Shown: in pieces, positions 1-13,059 of the stretch | Layout: each line of letters starts with the position of its first letter | How positions within the stretch are numbered: the stretch's first letter is position 1 | Assembly: GCF_030052815.1 (NCBI RefSeq) | Contig: NC_079496.1 | Span: 43,301,593-43,365,592 of the forward strand | Reading direction: 5' to 3' | DNA length: 64,000 nucleotides | From: Hevea brasiliensis | Lineage: Eukaryota > Streptophyta > Magnoliopsida > Malpighiales > Euphorbiaceae | Program-made: the position numbers and the translations under genes | Notes under the pieces: generated by a model | Database searches by the model: none | The model's input: the letters and a program-made list of their open reading frames with translations, nothing else | What the model was told of the DNA's origin: nothing

Positions 1-309
1 TTATTGATATAACGGAGTTTGAGAATGATTGAAAATGTATAGGAAGTGTTTTTCATAGGTTTCAAAGAACTGTTTTCTCCATTTTTAGCCGGTACTATGC
101 CAAATTTTCTATAAAATTTGCGGAACCTCAAAGGAATTTATAATTTTAATAAATGACTTAAATGAGTTAAATTTCACAAATTGCACTTCATAACCATGAA
201 GAAATAAGTTAAGGAAGGATAAAAAATAATTGAGATAAAATAGAGTGTTCCGGTATACTGTGTGGCATAACTTGCACGGCTATACTATAGACGGGTAAGG
301 GGTGTCTCA
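1..309 (+). repeat. 3' end of copy A 5' LTR
   Basis: It matches the ends of the copy B LTRs at 20434 and 28300: the 'GAAGAACTGTTTTCTCCATTT' region, then the 'CTCGGCTACACTGTAGACGG'-like block, then GGTGTCNCA. Here the end reads GGTGTCTCA at 301-309 instead of GTCACA. A primer site follows at once. Confidence 0.85.
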
Positions 310-314
310 TTTAG

Positions 315-328
315 TGGTATCAAAGCAC
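315..328 (+). other. Primer-binding site, copy A (initiator Met tRNA type)
   Basis: TGGTATCAAAGCAC begins 5 bases after the LTR end. The usual site is TGGTATCAGAGC, complementary to the 3' end of plant initiator Met tRNA. One base differs (G to A) from copies B and C. Confidence 0.85.
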
Positions 329-436
329 AGTTTAGGCATTTCTGGGTCTAGATCTAGTCCATACCATGCAATGCATTTGTAAGAGTCGAGGTGACACTAA
401 TACAGATCTGTTTGTTTTTCTTATTTTGATTAGGTT

Positions 437-1707
437 ATGGACCCCACGTCTCAGAGGGCAATTGAGGAGGAAGTGGAGAGTCACGCTCCACCTGTAGCAG
501 CTAAAACTGAGGGTAGGGAGGAACCTGCTCCACCAGCTCCAGCAGAGCCTGCTCAACCTCCACAGGCCATGTTTCAGCAAATGGTCGAATTTTTTAGACA
601 AATGGCAGGGGTAATGCCACCACCACCACCTCCACAGCAGAAATTCCATTTGGAAAACTGAGAAAATTTGGAGTAGTGGATTTTTTTGGCAAGAGAGAAT
701 ATGATTCTGTTGTACCTGAGAACTGGTTGAACAGAATAGGAAGGGTTTTAAAACAACTCCACTGCACTCTAGAGAAAAACTTAGAAGTTGTTGTATCTCT
801 ACTGCAAGATGATGCATATCAATGGTGGGATACAGTGTCTAGTGAAGTGCAGCCAGAATAAATAACCTGGGACTTCCTCCTCTCAGAGTTCAAAAAGAAG
901 TATGTGGGTAGTGTATATTTGGAAGAGAGAAGAAGAGAATTCATTAACCTGAGGCAGAGACAGCTGACAGTGGCAAAGTATATAAAGGAATTTGTTAGAT
1001 TAAGCCGTTATGGAAGGAAGATAGTCCCTAATGAGGCCGAGAGGTGTAAAAGATTTGAAAAGGGGCTAAATGACAACATAAAGATAATGATTATTGCCTT
1101 GGAAATCACAGACTTTACCAAGTTAGTCGAAGCTACAGTAAAAGTTGAGAAAGTCATAATAAGTGAGCAGACCAGAAGAGAGAGACAGCAGAAGAGGGGT
1201 CCCGGTCAGTCTAGCTCATCTCCTACACCAGGAAAGAAGTTCAGAGGTCCACCTGCTCAGAGTTCAGGTCAGCCTCAAGGTCAGGGTCAGTCCCAAGGGC
1301 CCAGACCATAGTTTACACCTAGGAGAGGCCAGTCCACACCATCAGTGGGCAGCTCTCCAGGGACGGTGTTCAGGAGACCAGCCCCAGCATCTTCTGCTTG
1401 TCCACATTACCTGAAGTGGCATAAGGAAGAGTGTTGGAGAGTGATGGGTGCCTGCCTAAGGTGTGGATAGACAGAGCATCAGTTAAGGAACTGTCCACAC
1501 AGAACTGCCACAGCTGCTCCAGCACATGTAGATAATCCTGCCCTTGCACCTCAAAGGGGTAGGAAGTCCGGTAAATCTGAGGCAGTTAGTCCATCACAGA
1601 GACTTGCATCTGAGCCAGCCGAGAGGCCAAAGGCTAGAGCACCTGGCAGAGCCTATGCCATGAGAGCTCAGGAGGAGCAAAATGCCTCGGATGTTATCAG
1701 GGGTACA
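437..1707 (+). pseudogene. gag: gag of Tekay-like copy A (broken)
   Basis: Start at ATG 437 (MDPTSQR...) matches copies B (20556) and C (42902). A Pro/Ala-rich N-terminus with a poly-Pro run leads into the retrotransposon gag core (AYQWWDTVSSEV, GSVYLEERRREFINLRQRQL, GLNDNIKIMI) and a basic linker. The zinc-knuckle region is at about 1400-1500. Breaks are a 1 bp deletion near 650-660, TAA at 859, TAG at 1309 (CAG in copy B) and TAG near 1468. The first Cys of the atypical upstream knuckle pair is Tyr here. The frame then meets solo LTR 1 at 1713, before the protease. The product would be the capsid/nucleocapsid protein, but it cannot be made intact. Confidence 0.9.
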
Positions 1708-1712
1708 TTCTC

Positions 1713-4700
1713 TGTAACACCCCTATGTTCGGTAGTGCGTTCTACTGTTCCAGTGACCAGTGTTGTCTTGACAACTAGGATGCCTAGAACTACACTTAAA
1801 TATTAGTGAAGAGACATAAAATAATGAAATATAAGAAAATAAAATACAAGAAAAACAAAGGAAAAATAATAGCAATGAAATGTTACCAAGTTAAACGAGC
1901 CGAGAACCATAGCGATGGGTGATCGCACCGAAAAGTTGCAGCGTGGACTGTTGACTAGCCCTGGACTGTGGGGAACCTTGGAAAATATTTTTAAGACTTA
2001 AATGAACATCAATTGAAGTATAAATGTCATTAGAAATATATAAAAAAAAAATAATTAACTAGTACAAAGAAGAACGAGAAATCGAGAAAATGACAAAACT
2101 CAGTGTTACCAAAAAATCGGGAATGCAACCCGAATAAGGGCATTGTGGTCAATTAACACCCCGAGTTGCCTTTTAACCTAAATCTCCATTAAAAATAAGT
2201 GACATTAAAGTTGGAAAACTCGATAAAAAAATGAAATTTAAATGAAAAATAAATGAGGAAACTTTTGGGGTAAGATTTTGAATAATGAAAAGTTTAACAT
2301 TAATTTATCCTTAAGCTAAGTTAGTGGACCATTATTCTTCATATAATATCATAAGTGGATAGAAACATCCACTAACTTTTTGCATTCATCATCTTTTCCA
2401 CTTAATTTTCATTTGGCCGAACCAAATTTTCTTCCAAGGTCCATCCATGGCCACCCCTTCATGCAAGCTCCATCCACCATCATCAAGCCATTAATTCTTC
2501 TAGGTTTCTTCACTAAAGTTGTTCTATACAGCTTGGGCGACATTTTAGGAGTAAGAAAGGAAAGTTTTGGTGGAGTTTTGAAGAAGTCCAAAAGTGGTAA
2601 GTGAGTGTTTTCAATTCTTGTTTCATCAAAAGTGTAACCAAGGTTGTGGGTAATTGATTTATGAAAGAATTTTTGAAGTTTGATGTTTTAATGGAGATGT
2701 ACATTTTGGCAGCCATGGAATTCAGTATATGTAGCTTGTTTTTACTTGTTTATGGTTGTTTAAGATGTTGTTATTAATGGTAGCATGGATGTGTATAATA
2801 GTTTGGAATTGGGTATGTAAATGGGGTATGTTCATATGGTTAAATGATGTAAATGGACTTTGGAAAATTCTGTATTATAGTGTGCATATTGAGAATGGTT
2901 ACAAGCTGCCCAAAATGACCAAAAATGTGTTGTTAAAGGTGTTAATGGTAAGGTACAAACCAGAATTGGCATGAAGGAAGTAATTTGGTAAGTGTTGAAT
3001 ATGTAATTGGTAAGTGATGAGAAGTGTGTAGTAGGGCAGTGTATATTTTGGCTTAGAACCTTAAGTGTGTGACTCCAATTGGTATGAGACCAATTGGTGG
3101 TGAAATTAGGCACAAAATGTGCCAACTTTTATGAAGTAAGCTTACCAAAATTCTGCCTAGAAGGTGACTTGAAAAATGACCAAATCTAGATTAGTGACTT
3201 GAAATTATGGGCAGTAGTTAGTTTTTTTGCCATAACTCACTCAAAACAGGTCCAAATAACCTGAAATTTTTACCATGAATAGTTTAGACATATATCTACA
3301 ATTCTTATGAAGACACCAAAGCACAGAATGGCCAGAACGAAGCCAAATAGCTTGCACAAGTTCAGGTACCAAAACTGGCCGAACCAAAAGTGACCTAAAG
3401 TTACCATTTTGGTACATTCTGTCTAGCATTGGTAAATTGAACATAACTTGGTCTACACAACTCAGAATGACCTAAAATTTTGCCCTGCATGCAATAAGAC
3501 ATAGACCTATAAGTTTGTAGCTTGGACTGAAACCCGAAAAATCGAGGGAACTAGGTTGTCCAACTAGGTCAAAATAGTACACCGAAATCCGGTAAATTGC
3601 AATAAAATGCAATACACTTGAAAATGAAATTGGTAACATATACCAATACTAAAGGGCTATAAAATGTGACATATTGGTAACATTGGAATTGACTCACTTA
3701 GAGTGCATCAAGGGTCAACATTATAGGTTGACTAATGAAATGAATTGAAGGGACTAATACCAAGAAAATTTAAATATTGGATTTTATTGTTAGAAACAAA
3801 TTCATTGAGTACTGAAACACTTTAAATTGTGTGTTTCAGTTGATAAGGATATTGGGAAGCATAAGGAACACTGAGTCAGAGCCAAGAGGCATTTATCAGA
3901 GGTTTGTGCATAACTAGTTTTTAACTGATTTTGTTCTGAATACTTCATATGATTAAATGACATATTTTTCTTATGTATTATGTTTAACAAGCATTGGATT
4001 TAATTCAATGATTATTGAAATTGTTATAGCATGTGTGAATTTAGCTTTGTGAAATGGTATTTCCACAAGTATTAAGCATTGTTATGAATTAAATAAATTA
4101 TGTTTTGGAAAATTGTGATAAAACGTGTTTTGAATTGTGATGGGCAATTTGCATGGAAAAAATGCAAATTTATGATTTGAATTGTGATGATCATAAAAAT
4201 TATTGGATATTGGAATTGACTTTGAATCAAATTGTATTGTGATTTATGCTCACTAAAAGGATTGTGATATTATTTTATATCTCACTATAGATGCTTGACT
4301 AGGTTATTACGTGTCTCTCTCATTTGTTGAGAAGACAATGGAGTTAGTTGTGTTTTGATTACCATGGTACGTGCACAGGCTTAGATTCTCCTCTTATTAG
4401 AGGGTAGATCTAAGTTTTTTTTAAGTTATGGCCCTTTCAGAAGATTCATTATTGTGGTGTGTACTGTGCACGATGATTCGAACTCCCCGACCATAGGGAG
4501 TCAGAATCACCCCGAAGATGGCCCTTTCGGATTAGTCTTGCATAGTTAGTGAGATAAAGAATGGTTTTTGAGATAAAGAATGATTTTGAATAGTAAAGAA
4601 TTGTGATTTCAATTATGATTTATGTATAATTGATTTTGTTGGAATTACCTAAAATGTTTGGTTGTGATTTGATAAATTGAATTTCGCAATCAAAGTCATT

Positions 4701-5471
4701 TCATACAAATGATTTATGTTATTGGCAATGAATAATTTGATTTTTGGAATTTGATGAGTATCCTGATTTCCAAATTATTTGCTGAAATTTTGCTAAGGTA
4801 TATTGAACTATGTTTTAAGTTATAGTTGTGCACTACTGAGTTCACCACTCAGCGATAGCTTTGTATGCTATCGCAGGTGAAAAGAGCATAGAGCAATTGA
4901 GTAAGCTTCTTTAAAGACACATTCAAATCAGCTCCGGGTATACCCATGTACACAGGTTTTGATGTATGCACGTACTAATATGTATGTAAATTATTTGAGC
5001 AGTTATATAAAAACACTTGTAAAATATTTTGGTATGTAATTAAATATAAATTATTGTAAATGAAAATTTGAGATTTCATTTACCTGAATGGTTTTGTAAT
5101 ATAAATGTTGAGTCTTATAATCAATGAAATGTTCTGTATGATGAGGTTGGTTTGAAAATAAATTGATTTGATTATTGAGATTGAATTATGAAATGAAATG
5201 AAGTTTATTGGAGTTGTATTTGAGAAATCATATTGGAAGTGTGTTTCTTTGCAGGTTTTGAAGAACTGTTTTCTCAAAATACAGCAGGCACTCTGCCGAA
5301 ATTTTGAAAAATTTTTATAGCACCAGATTTTAATAAATGATTTAAATTTCACAAAAATTGATTTAAAATCCCTTATAGTATATTTAATGGGTTACCGATA
5401 GGCGAAGTATGGTAATTCATTACGTGTACTATGGGATCATGTTACATCTTACGGAGGAGTAGGGTGTGACA
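1713..5471 (+). repeat. Solo LTR 1, related gypsy family, inserted in copy A
   Basis: It starts TGTAACACCCC and ends GGGTGTGACA. The 5 bp direct repeat TTCTC flanks it exactly (1708-1712 and 5472-5476). The copy A frame resumes on the right (compare copy B at 21832). There is no primer site, polypurine tract or internal copy of its own termini, so I call it a solo LTR (3759 bp) and not a small complete element. Its 3' tail resembles the Tekay-like LTRs (GAAGAACTGTTTTCTC...CTCTGCCGAAATTTT). Short ORFs inside it (for example 2380-2604) have no family resemblance. Confidence 0.88.
4836..4852 (+). other. LTR hairpin (solo LTR 1): CTGAGT/ACTCAG
   Basis: A perfect 6 bp stem with a 5 nt loop. It is followed at 4852-4874 by a second perfect inverted repeat, GCGATAGC...GCTATCGC. 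It sits where other LTRs here carry a TAAGCA/TGCTTA stem. Confidence 0.6.
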
Positions 5472-8164
5472 TTCTCCCTCTACAACACATCTGTGCATGC
5501 ATTGGTGGATCCAGGATCTACTCATTCATACATCTGCATCAACCTACCCGTAGAAAAGGGGATACTAGTAAAAGAGAGTGACCAAGACATTCTGGTCACT
5601 AATCCATTAGGCCACAGTGTGGTGGTGAACAAAGTGTACAAAGGTTGCCCGTTAAGGATTTAGGGGTTTGAATTCTTGGCAGACTTGATTGAATTGCCTT
5701 TCCATGAGTTTGACGTGATTTTGGGAATGGACTGGTTGTCACGTCATCAGGCACTGTTTGATTGTAAATTGAAGAGGATTTCCCTGAAAACTTATGAGGG
5801 TAATGAGATCACAGTTGTGGGGCAAAGGATAGATTTCTTGTCTAATGACATCTCAGCCACAGTTGTAAGAAAACTGATGAGAAAAGGCTGTGAAGCCTAC
5901 CTAGCACATGTGGTAGATACTAAGCAGGCTAAGCCAGATCTGTGTGACATACCCATAGTAAGAGACTTCCTAGATGTGTTCCTTGAAGAATTGCTTAGCT
6001 TGCCACCAGAAAGGGAAGTCGAATTTGCTATTTAGATACTGCCGGGTACAACACCAATCTCTATTGCTCCTTATAGGATGGCACCTACTAAGTTAAGGGA
6101 GCTGAAAATCTAGTTGCAGAAGTTACTGGATAAGGGATTCATACGCCCCAGTGTGTCACCATGGGGAGCTCCAGTGCTATTTGTAAAGAAGAAGGATGGT
6201 ACTTTGAGGTTATGCATCGATTACCGGCAGTTGAATAAAGTGACTGTGAAGAACAAGTATCCGTTGCCTAGAATTGATGATCTATTTGATAAGTTGAAGG
6301 GAGCAGGAGTATTTTCTAAAATTGATCTCAGATCAGGGTATCATCAGTTGAGGGTGAAGGATGCAGATGTGCCAAAGACTGCATTTAGGACCCGGTATGG
6401 GCATTATGAGTTCATGGTGATGCCTTTTGGCTTAACAAATGCACCAGCAGCATTCATGGACCTTATGAACCGTATCTTCCATTCATACCTAGATCGGTTC
6501 GTAGTGGTCTTTATTGATGATATTTTGGTGTATTCCAAGACTAGGGAAGAACATGATGAACATTTGAGGATTATTCTGCAAACCCTGAGAGAAAAGAAGC
6601 TATAAGCTAAGCTGTCCAAGTGTGATTTTTGGTTGAGTGAGATTGCATTCCTTGGACACATAGTGTTAGCTAATAGGATTAGGGTGGATCCCAATAAGAT
6701 AGAAGCAGTGATGGACTAGAAGCCTCCCAGAAATACAACTGAGGTCAGAAGTTTGTTGGGGCTAGCTGAGTATTATAGAAGATTTGTGAAGGGATTTTCT
6801 TTAAAAGCTGCTCCAATGACCAAGTTGTTACATAAGAATGTCAGATTTGACTAGAATGATAAGTGTCAGACCAGTTTTGAGAAGTTGAAGGCTATGTTGA
6901 CAGAGGCACCAGTGTGCACGATCGATGTCGGAAAGGAGTTTGTGGTTCTGATGATACCTTGCATAATGGGTTGGGGTGTGTATTAATGCAAGAGGGGAAG
7001 GTGGTCGCCTATGCTTCCAGGCAGCTAAGGCCACATCAACAGAACTACCCTACCCATGTTGTAGAACTTTTACCAATTATCTTCGCACTGAAGATATGGA
7101 GGCACTACTTGTATGGTGAAAAGTGCTACATTTACACAGACCACAAAAGTCTAAAATATTTGCCAACTCAAAAGGAGCTTAACCTTAGACTGAGGTGATG
7201 GATTAAGTTCCTGAAGGACTATGATTGTGTGATTAACTACCATCCTGGGAAGGCAAATGTAGTTGCAGATGCTCTGAGCAGAAAATCCATCATAGCTTTG
7301 AGATCATTGAATGCCCGTCTATCCTTGGCTCTAAATGGAGCTATTTTGGCTGAGTTGCAAGTGAGACCAAACCTGCTACAACAGATTTTAGATGGGTAGA
7401 AGGTAGATGAGAAGTTAATGGCTATTATGAGTAAAATTTCAGAAGGGAAGGAAACTGACTATGAGGTGAAAGCAGATGGGTGTCTGTACTACAAAGGAAG
7501 AGTGTGTGTACCAAATGATGAGGAATTGAAAACCAGTATTCTAAAAGAGGCACACACCAGTGTTTATGCTATGCACCCAGGAAGTACAAAAATGTATCAT
7601 GACTTAAAGCTTCATTATTGGTGGCCTGGCATGAAGAAGGACATAGCTGACTATGTGACTAAATGCTTGACACGTCAGCAAGTCAAGGCAGAACATCAAG
7701 TTCCATCGGGTTTGCTACAGCCCATACGCATACCGGAATGGAAATGGGATCGGGTTACCATGGATTTTGTAAGTGGTCTACCTCTCACCCAAAAGAAGCA
7801 TGATGTAGTATGGGTGATAGTGGATAGATTGATGAAGTGAGCACACTTTCTGCCAGTTAGGACTGACTACTCACTGGAAAAGTTAGCAGAATTGTATATC
7901 ACTGAGATAGTTAGACTGCATGGAATTCCACTTTTCATCATATCTGATCGAGACCCAAGGTTTACATCGAGATTTTGGAAGAAGTTGCATGAATCCTTGG
8001 GTACACAACTCCTCTTTAGCATAGCTTCCCATCTTTAGACAAATAGGCAATCAGAAAGAGTAATCCAGGTAAACATTGAAACCAATTGAATTAATACAAA
8101 TATTGAACTGAAATGATAATAATAACATGAAATATATGTTAGGTCTTTGAGGATATGCTGAGGA
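5472..8164 (+). pseudogene. pol: pol of copy A: protease, RT, RNase H, integrase core (broken)
   Basis: Domains in order: aspartic protease ([10 protein letters not shown], 5500-5540); reverse transcriptase (about 6114-6605, with [33 protein letters not shown]); RNase H (about 6914-7198); integrase zinc-binding region and catalytic core (7418-8060, with KWDRVTMDFV and SDRDPRF). It is broken by stops at 5661 (CAG to TAG), 6033, 6111 (CAG to TAG), 6603, 6717, near 6852, 7196, 7397 (CAG to TAG), 7838 and near 8037, plus small frame slips. An intron-like insert lies at 8069-8142. The integrase is interrupted by solo LTR 2 at 8170 and resumes at 11777. Confidence 0.9.
8069..8142 (+). other. Intron-like insert in integrase, copy A (74 nt)
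   Basis: GTAAAC...TTAG bounds sit between codons equivalent to VIQ and VLEDM, exactly as in copy B (24432-24506) and copy C (38958-39032). It is very AT-rich. It is one base shorter than the other two (GTAAACATTG instead of GTAAACAATTG). The CTAAT branch-point-like motif of B and C reads TTAAT here. Confidence 0.7.
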
Positions 8165-8799
8165 GTTATTGTAACACTCCTATATTCGGTAGTGTATTCT
8201 ACTGTTCTGGTGACCCAGTGTCTGTCCGGACAGCTAGAATGCCTGGAACTGCACTTAAATATTAGTGAGGAGACATAAAATAATGAAATATAATAGAGGA
8301 AAATACAAGAAAAATAAAGGAAAAATAATAGCAATGAAATGTAACTAAGTTAAACGAGCCAAAAATCGTAGCGATGGGTGACCGCACTGAAAAGTTGCGA
8401 CGAGGACCGTTGACTAGTCCTGGACCACAGGGAACCCTGGGAAATATTTTTAAGACTTAAATAAATATCTATTGAGGTATAAATAACATTAGAAATGTCA
8501 AAGAAAATTTAATTAATTAGTACAAAGAAAAACGAAAAATCGAGAAACTGACAAAAATCGGTGTTACTGAAAAATCGAGAATACAAATCAAATATGGGCA
8601 TTTTAGTCAATTGAAACCCCGAGTTGGATTTTTACCTAAATGTCCATGAAAAATAAATGAAATTAAAGTTTGAAAATGCCATGAAAAAAATGAAATTTCG
8701 TGTGTTGTATAAATAAGGAAAATTATGGGGCATAATGTTGAATAAATAAAAGTTTAACATTAACTTAATTTTTTAATGACTTAGTGGACCACTATGGAG

Positions 8800-8807
8800 T
8801 ATATAAA
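8800..8807 (+). promoter_or_regulatory. Candidate TATA box of solo LTR 2
   Basis: TATATAAA lies about 630 bases into the LTR, a plausible U3/R promoter position. The aligned stretch of solo LTR 1 (near 2340) is less perfect. Sequence motif only. Confidence 0.35.
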
Positions 8808-11119
8808 GCATTAGAAATCAGAAACCTTCCACTAATATTCTGCACTTCATCTTCTCCACTTAACCTTCACAATTGCCAAACCCAATTTCTCTCCTAAAAC
8901 CTCCATTGCCGTACCTCAACCAAGCTCCATGCACATCACTTTAAGCCACTTTCCACACAATTTTCTTCATTAATTCTTGTCTACACACCATGGGCAGTAT
9001 ATAGGCAGCAAAAAGGAGAGGAAATTCCAAGGATTTGTCAAGCTCAAGTTAAGGTAAGTGCTTATTTTCTTAACTTGCTTCATTAAAGTTTGTGTTGAGG
9101 TTATGGGGAGTATTTTGGGTGAAGAAATTTGAAGAAATGGTTGAGTTATGGGATGTTACATTTTGGCAGCCACGATTGTTGAAGAAACTTGATGTATTTT
9201 CACTTGTATTTGATGGGTAATGAGGTTAATTAAAGTGCTTAAATGTATAAGAGCTTGATTACCATGTGTATGTGTGAATTGTGCATTAAAAGTGAGGCTA
9301 GGAAGTCAATATGGGAGGTTGAAGTATATGTGTAAATTGGGCAGCCTTATGATGCATGGTAGAATATTTAAATTAATGAATTAGTTTAGTGAATTATGGT
9401 ACCAAGGATGGCAGAATGTATATGTAAATATTGGTGGGAAATTAGATGTGTTAATGGGAGGTATTCATGTGTAGGTGTTGTTGAAATTGAACTTTAAAAT
9501 TCTGAGTTGTAATTGATGTATCATGAATTGTTATATTCTGCCCAATTTGACCTAAAAGTGATGTGTTGAGAGATTTTTGTTTAGTACCAATTCAGAATTT
9601 GGTAGAGAAGTGGACTTATAACAAGGTTAATGTGTTTGTAGATTGGTGTTTGAGAGATATGTAAAAGGGCAGTATGTGTTTTAGGCTATAAATGGACTTG
9701 TGTGACTCCAATTAGTATGAGGCTAATTACAGGTGAAACTAGGCACAAAATGTGCCAACTTTCATGTTGGAAGCCTACCTAAATTCTGTCCAGAAAGTGA
9801 CATGAAGATTGACCAAATCTGGATTAGTGACTTTGCAAACCTCAAAATAGACCATTTGAACAACAGTCAGTATTTTGGCCATAATTCACTCAAAACAGGT
9901 CCAAATGACCTGAAATTTATACCATGGAAAGCTTGGACATAGAACTACAACTCTTATTAAGACATCAAAACCCAGAAATGACCATAAGTAAGTCAAAATT
10001 CTTGCACAAATTCAGATATAAAAACTGCCAGAATCGGAAATGACCTAAAAATAACCTAAGTTTGCCATTTTAGTGCAATCTGTCCAACAATAGTAAAATT
10101 ACCATAACTTGGTCTAGTAAACTCCAAATGACCTAAAAAGTTCACTAAGACACAGACCTATTAGTTTGTAATTCTGACCAGAACTCAAAAACTGAGAGAA
10201 CTAGGTCAACTGGCTAGGTTAAAACAACATACCAAAATCTGATAAATTGCAATAAAATGCAATACACTTAGAAATGAAATTGGTAACATATACCAAAACT
10301 TGAGGACTATAAAATGTGATATATTGGTAACATTAAAATTAATTCACCTAGTGTGCATTAAAGGTCAACATTATAGGTTGACTAATGAAAGGAATAGTAT
10401 CAATAAAATTTAATTATGGAACCTTATGATTAGAAACAATTTAAATAAGCACTGAACATTTTAAATTGTGTATTTCAGTTGAAAAGGATATTGAAAAGCA
10501 TAAGGAACATTGAATCAAGGCCTAGAAGCGGCTCAAATTAGGTCTGTGCACAATACTTTTTATATTCGCTGCTTTTACTAGAAAATTTATTTGGAGAAAT
10601 GAGTTATGAATAATTTTTTATTGTTTTGGCTTTGGGAATATTATTTGGAAATTATTGTGTTGCCTACTTTGCAAATGAAAATTTTGAGATAAAAAGTAAT
10701 TTGTGGTTTGTATGAAATATTTAAATATTGTGATTTGGAATTGTTTTTGATTCACACTTAGCATGGCAATATTACTATGTTCCTTCTCCATTTATGAGGT
10801 GAGTATGACTATATTCCTCCCTCTTTGACTTGTCAGTCTGAGGTGAGTATGGATGTTCATTATCTAGCTAGCTACCTCCCTCATTGATTTCGATTAGTGG
10901 GGTGAGTATGTCTTGTTGTGGTGTACAACACGGCATGTTCAGAAAAATTTGTGTCATGACCTACGTTATGTTATTGATTGGCAACACTGTGTTATTGAAT
11001 TGTTTGACAAATTTGTGTTATATGAGCTTTGAAAATTATGACATGAAATTGTAAATTATTTGAGTTGTAAATTGTCAATAAAAGTTTTATATACTACATT
11101 TTAAATTGTTATTGTGTAC

Positions 11120-11142
11120 CACTGAGTAAATTTTACTCAGTG
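11120..11142 (+). other. LTR hairpin (solo LTR 2): 11 bp stem
   Basis: CACTGAGTAAA and TTTACTCAGTG form a perfect 11 bp stem around a single T. It is the longest member of a hairpin class found at the same relative place in eleven LTRs of the window. Confidence 0.65.
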
Positions 11143-11776
11143 ATAGCTTTTTCATTTCTGTCGCAGGTAGACAGACAGACAGAGCCGCAGAGTAGGCTGC
11201 TTATGCTACACTTTTGGGATTCTACCGGGTATATTGAGTATACCATCTTTTTTATAATTTTTGTTGTAATGTATGTGCACTGTATGCATATATTGTACTT
11301 GGTCTTGAGCAGTTGTAAACTAAAGTTGTAATATATTTATTTCTTATCTCAGCTTTTGATCTACTCAATCATTTTGTTGTCTATCTTTGGAAATACTGAA
11401 AATTGATATTGAATTGAGTTTGACAAATGTTGAGAAATTTATTTGTGTTGAACTATTATTGGAGTTTGGGATTGAACAAGTATATTGGAAGTATTTTTTT
11501 TAACAGGTTTTCGAAGAACTGTTTTATTCAAAACACAGACGGCACTCTGCCGAAATTTTTATAAAATTTATGGCTATTTTAGACCTAATATGTGATTTAA
11601 CTTTGATAAAAAAATTTTAACACCTGTCAAAAGTGCTCACCACTATAAAAAGAAATAAGAAAAGGTTTAAAATCCCTTGTAGTATATCTAATGGGTTATT
11701 AGTAGACGAAGTTTGGTAATTCATTAGGTATACTATAGGATCATGTTATGCCTTACGGAGGGGGTAAGGTGTGACA

Positions 11777-12524
11777 GTTATGTCATCGAGTTTGAGGGAA
11801 GTTGGGTTAGATACCTCCCATTGGCAGAATTTGCATATAACAATAGCTATCAAGCTAGCATCCAAATGGCCTCGTATGAAGCATTGTATGGGAAGAAATG
11901 TAGAACTCTAGTGTGTTAGACTGAATTGGGCGAAGATAAACTGGTAGGGCCAGATCTGGTGAAACAGACTGAGGAGAAAGTAAAGATAATCAAAGCCAAT
12001 CTGAAAGTTGCCTCAGATAGACAGAAATCTTATGCCGACATAAAGAGAAAAGAAATAGAATATGCAGTTGGCGACAAAGTGTTCCTCAAGGTGTCACTGT
12101 GGAAGAAGGTACTAAGGTTAGGAAGAAAAGTTAAGTTAAGCCCTAGGTTCATTGGCCCATATGAAGTTATTGAACGTGTGGGACCAGTGGCCTACAGGCT
12201 AGCTTTACCACCAGAGCTGAAGATACTACTCAGATCCACAATGTGTTTCACGTATCCATGCAGAGAAGATACTACTCAGATCCTTCACATGTCATTTCCA
12301 TGGAAGAAATTGAAGTACAACCTGATTTGACATATGAAGAAGAACCCATACGGATCCTAGCTCGAGAAGTGAAAGAGTTAAGGAATAAGCAGATTCCACT
12401 GGTGAAAGTACTTTGGAGGCACCACAATATTGAGGAGGCAACTTGGGAAAGTGAAGAGATGATGAGGCAACAGTTCCCTCAACTGTTTGCATTAGGTAAA
12501 TTTCGAGAACGAAATTTAAATTAG
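11777..12524 (+). pseudogene. pol: Integrase C-terminus and chromodomain of copy A (broken)
   Basis: It continues the integrase after solo LTR 2: [14 protein letters not shown], then the GPY/F module (LSPRFIGPYEVIERVGPVAYRL), then a chromodomain-like tail (PIRILAREVKELRNKQ, VKVLW, EEATWES). A chromodomain at this place is the hallmark of chromoviruses such as Tekay/Del, where it guides insertion into heterochromatin. TAG at about 11917 replaces a Trp codon. At 12220-12237 an 18 bp string is duplicated from 12266-12283 and shifts the frame. The terminal stop is TAG at 12522-12524, just before the polypurine tract. Confidence 0.88.
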
Positions 12525-12534
12525 AGGGGAAGAG
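12523..12534 (+). other. Polypurine tract, copy A
   Basis: AGAGGGGAAGAG ends one base before the 3' LTR starts at 12536. The identical tract is in copy B (25267-25278) and, reversed, in copy C (38187-38198). It primes plus-strand synthesis. Confidence 0.85.
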
Positions 12535-13059
12535 TTGTAACACCTTAACTGTAGTAATTTCATACATTTTACTGTTCTGATGACCAGTGTCGGTTCGGGC
12601 AGCTAGAACATCTGGAAAAACATTTAAACTAAAGTGAGGAGCCATAATTAACTCAAATCTTAATAAGAAAAATTTAGAAAAAATTTTAGAAATAAAATAC
12701 AACCAAATTAATTGAGCCGATGTTAATAGGGTTCAGTTAGCAGTACTGCACATGGCATTATGCCATTCTGTGATTTTATGGCTTTTATTCATTTTGATAT
12801 TATGGTGATACTTGGCCTTGTTCCTAAAAACTATTACAGCTTATTAGTTGCTCTGTTGCACATCGGGAGATACATACATGACCGATGGTGTGACGGCCTG
12901 AGGTACTTGGTACCCAGTGCCAGTTTACTCATTTATCCAGTCCAGTCATCCAGGATAGGTACCAAAAATGGAAGTTAATAAATTTAATGAAATAATTAAT
13001 ATAACACGTGCCAAATAAATAGACTACAAATAATTCTTTTTATTTTATTATTGGCACCA

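Larger units (their letters stand above)
8170..11776 (+). repeat. Solo LTR 2, same related family, inserted in copy A integrase
   Basis: It starts TGTAACACTCC and ends GGTGTGACA. GTTAT is duplicated at 8165-8169 and 11777-11781, and the integrase frame continues on the right (compare copy B at 24530). It is alignable with solo LTR 1 over most of its 3607 bp, for example the 'GGCACAAAATGTGCCAAC' block at 3108 and 9741. It has no primer site or coding region. Confidence 0.88.

Noticed and set aside
1713..5471. Complete small non-autonomous element (LARD or TRIM) instead of a solo LTR
   Set aside because: No terminal repeats of its own, no primer site and no polypurine tract inside. The same holds for 8170-11776 and 32610-36107.
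437..12524. Endogenous pararetrovirus or other viral insertion
   Set aside because: LTRs, target duplications and the order protease-RT-RNase H-integrase-chromodomain identify Ty3/gypsy retrotransposons. No movement-protein or envelope-like region is seen.
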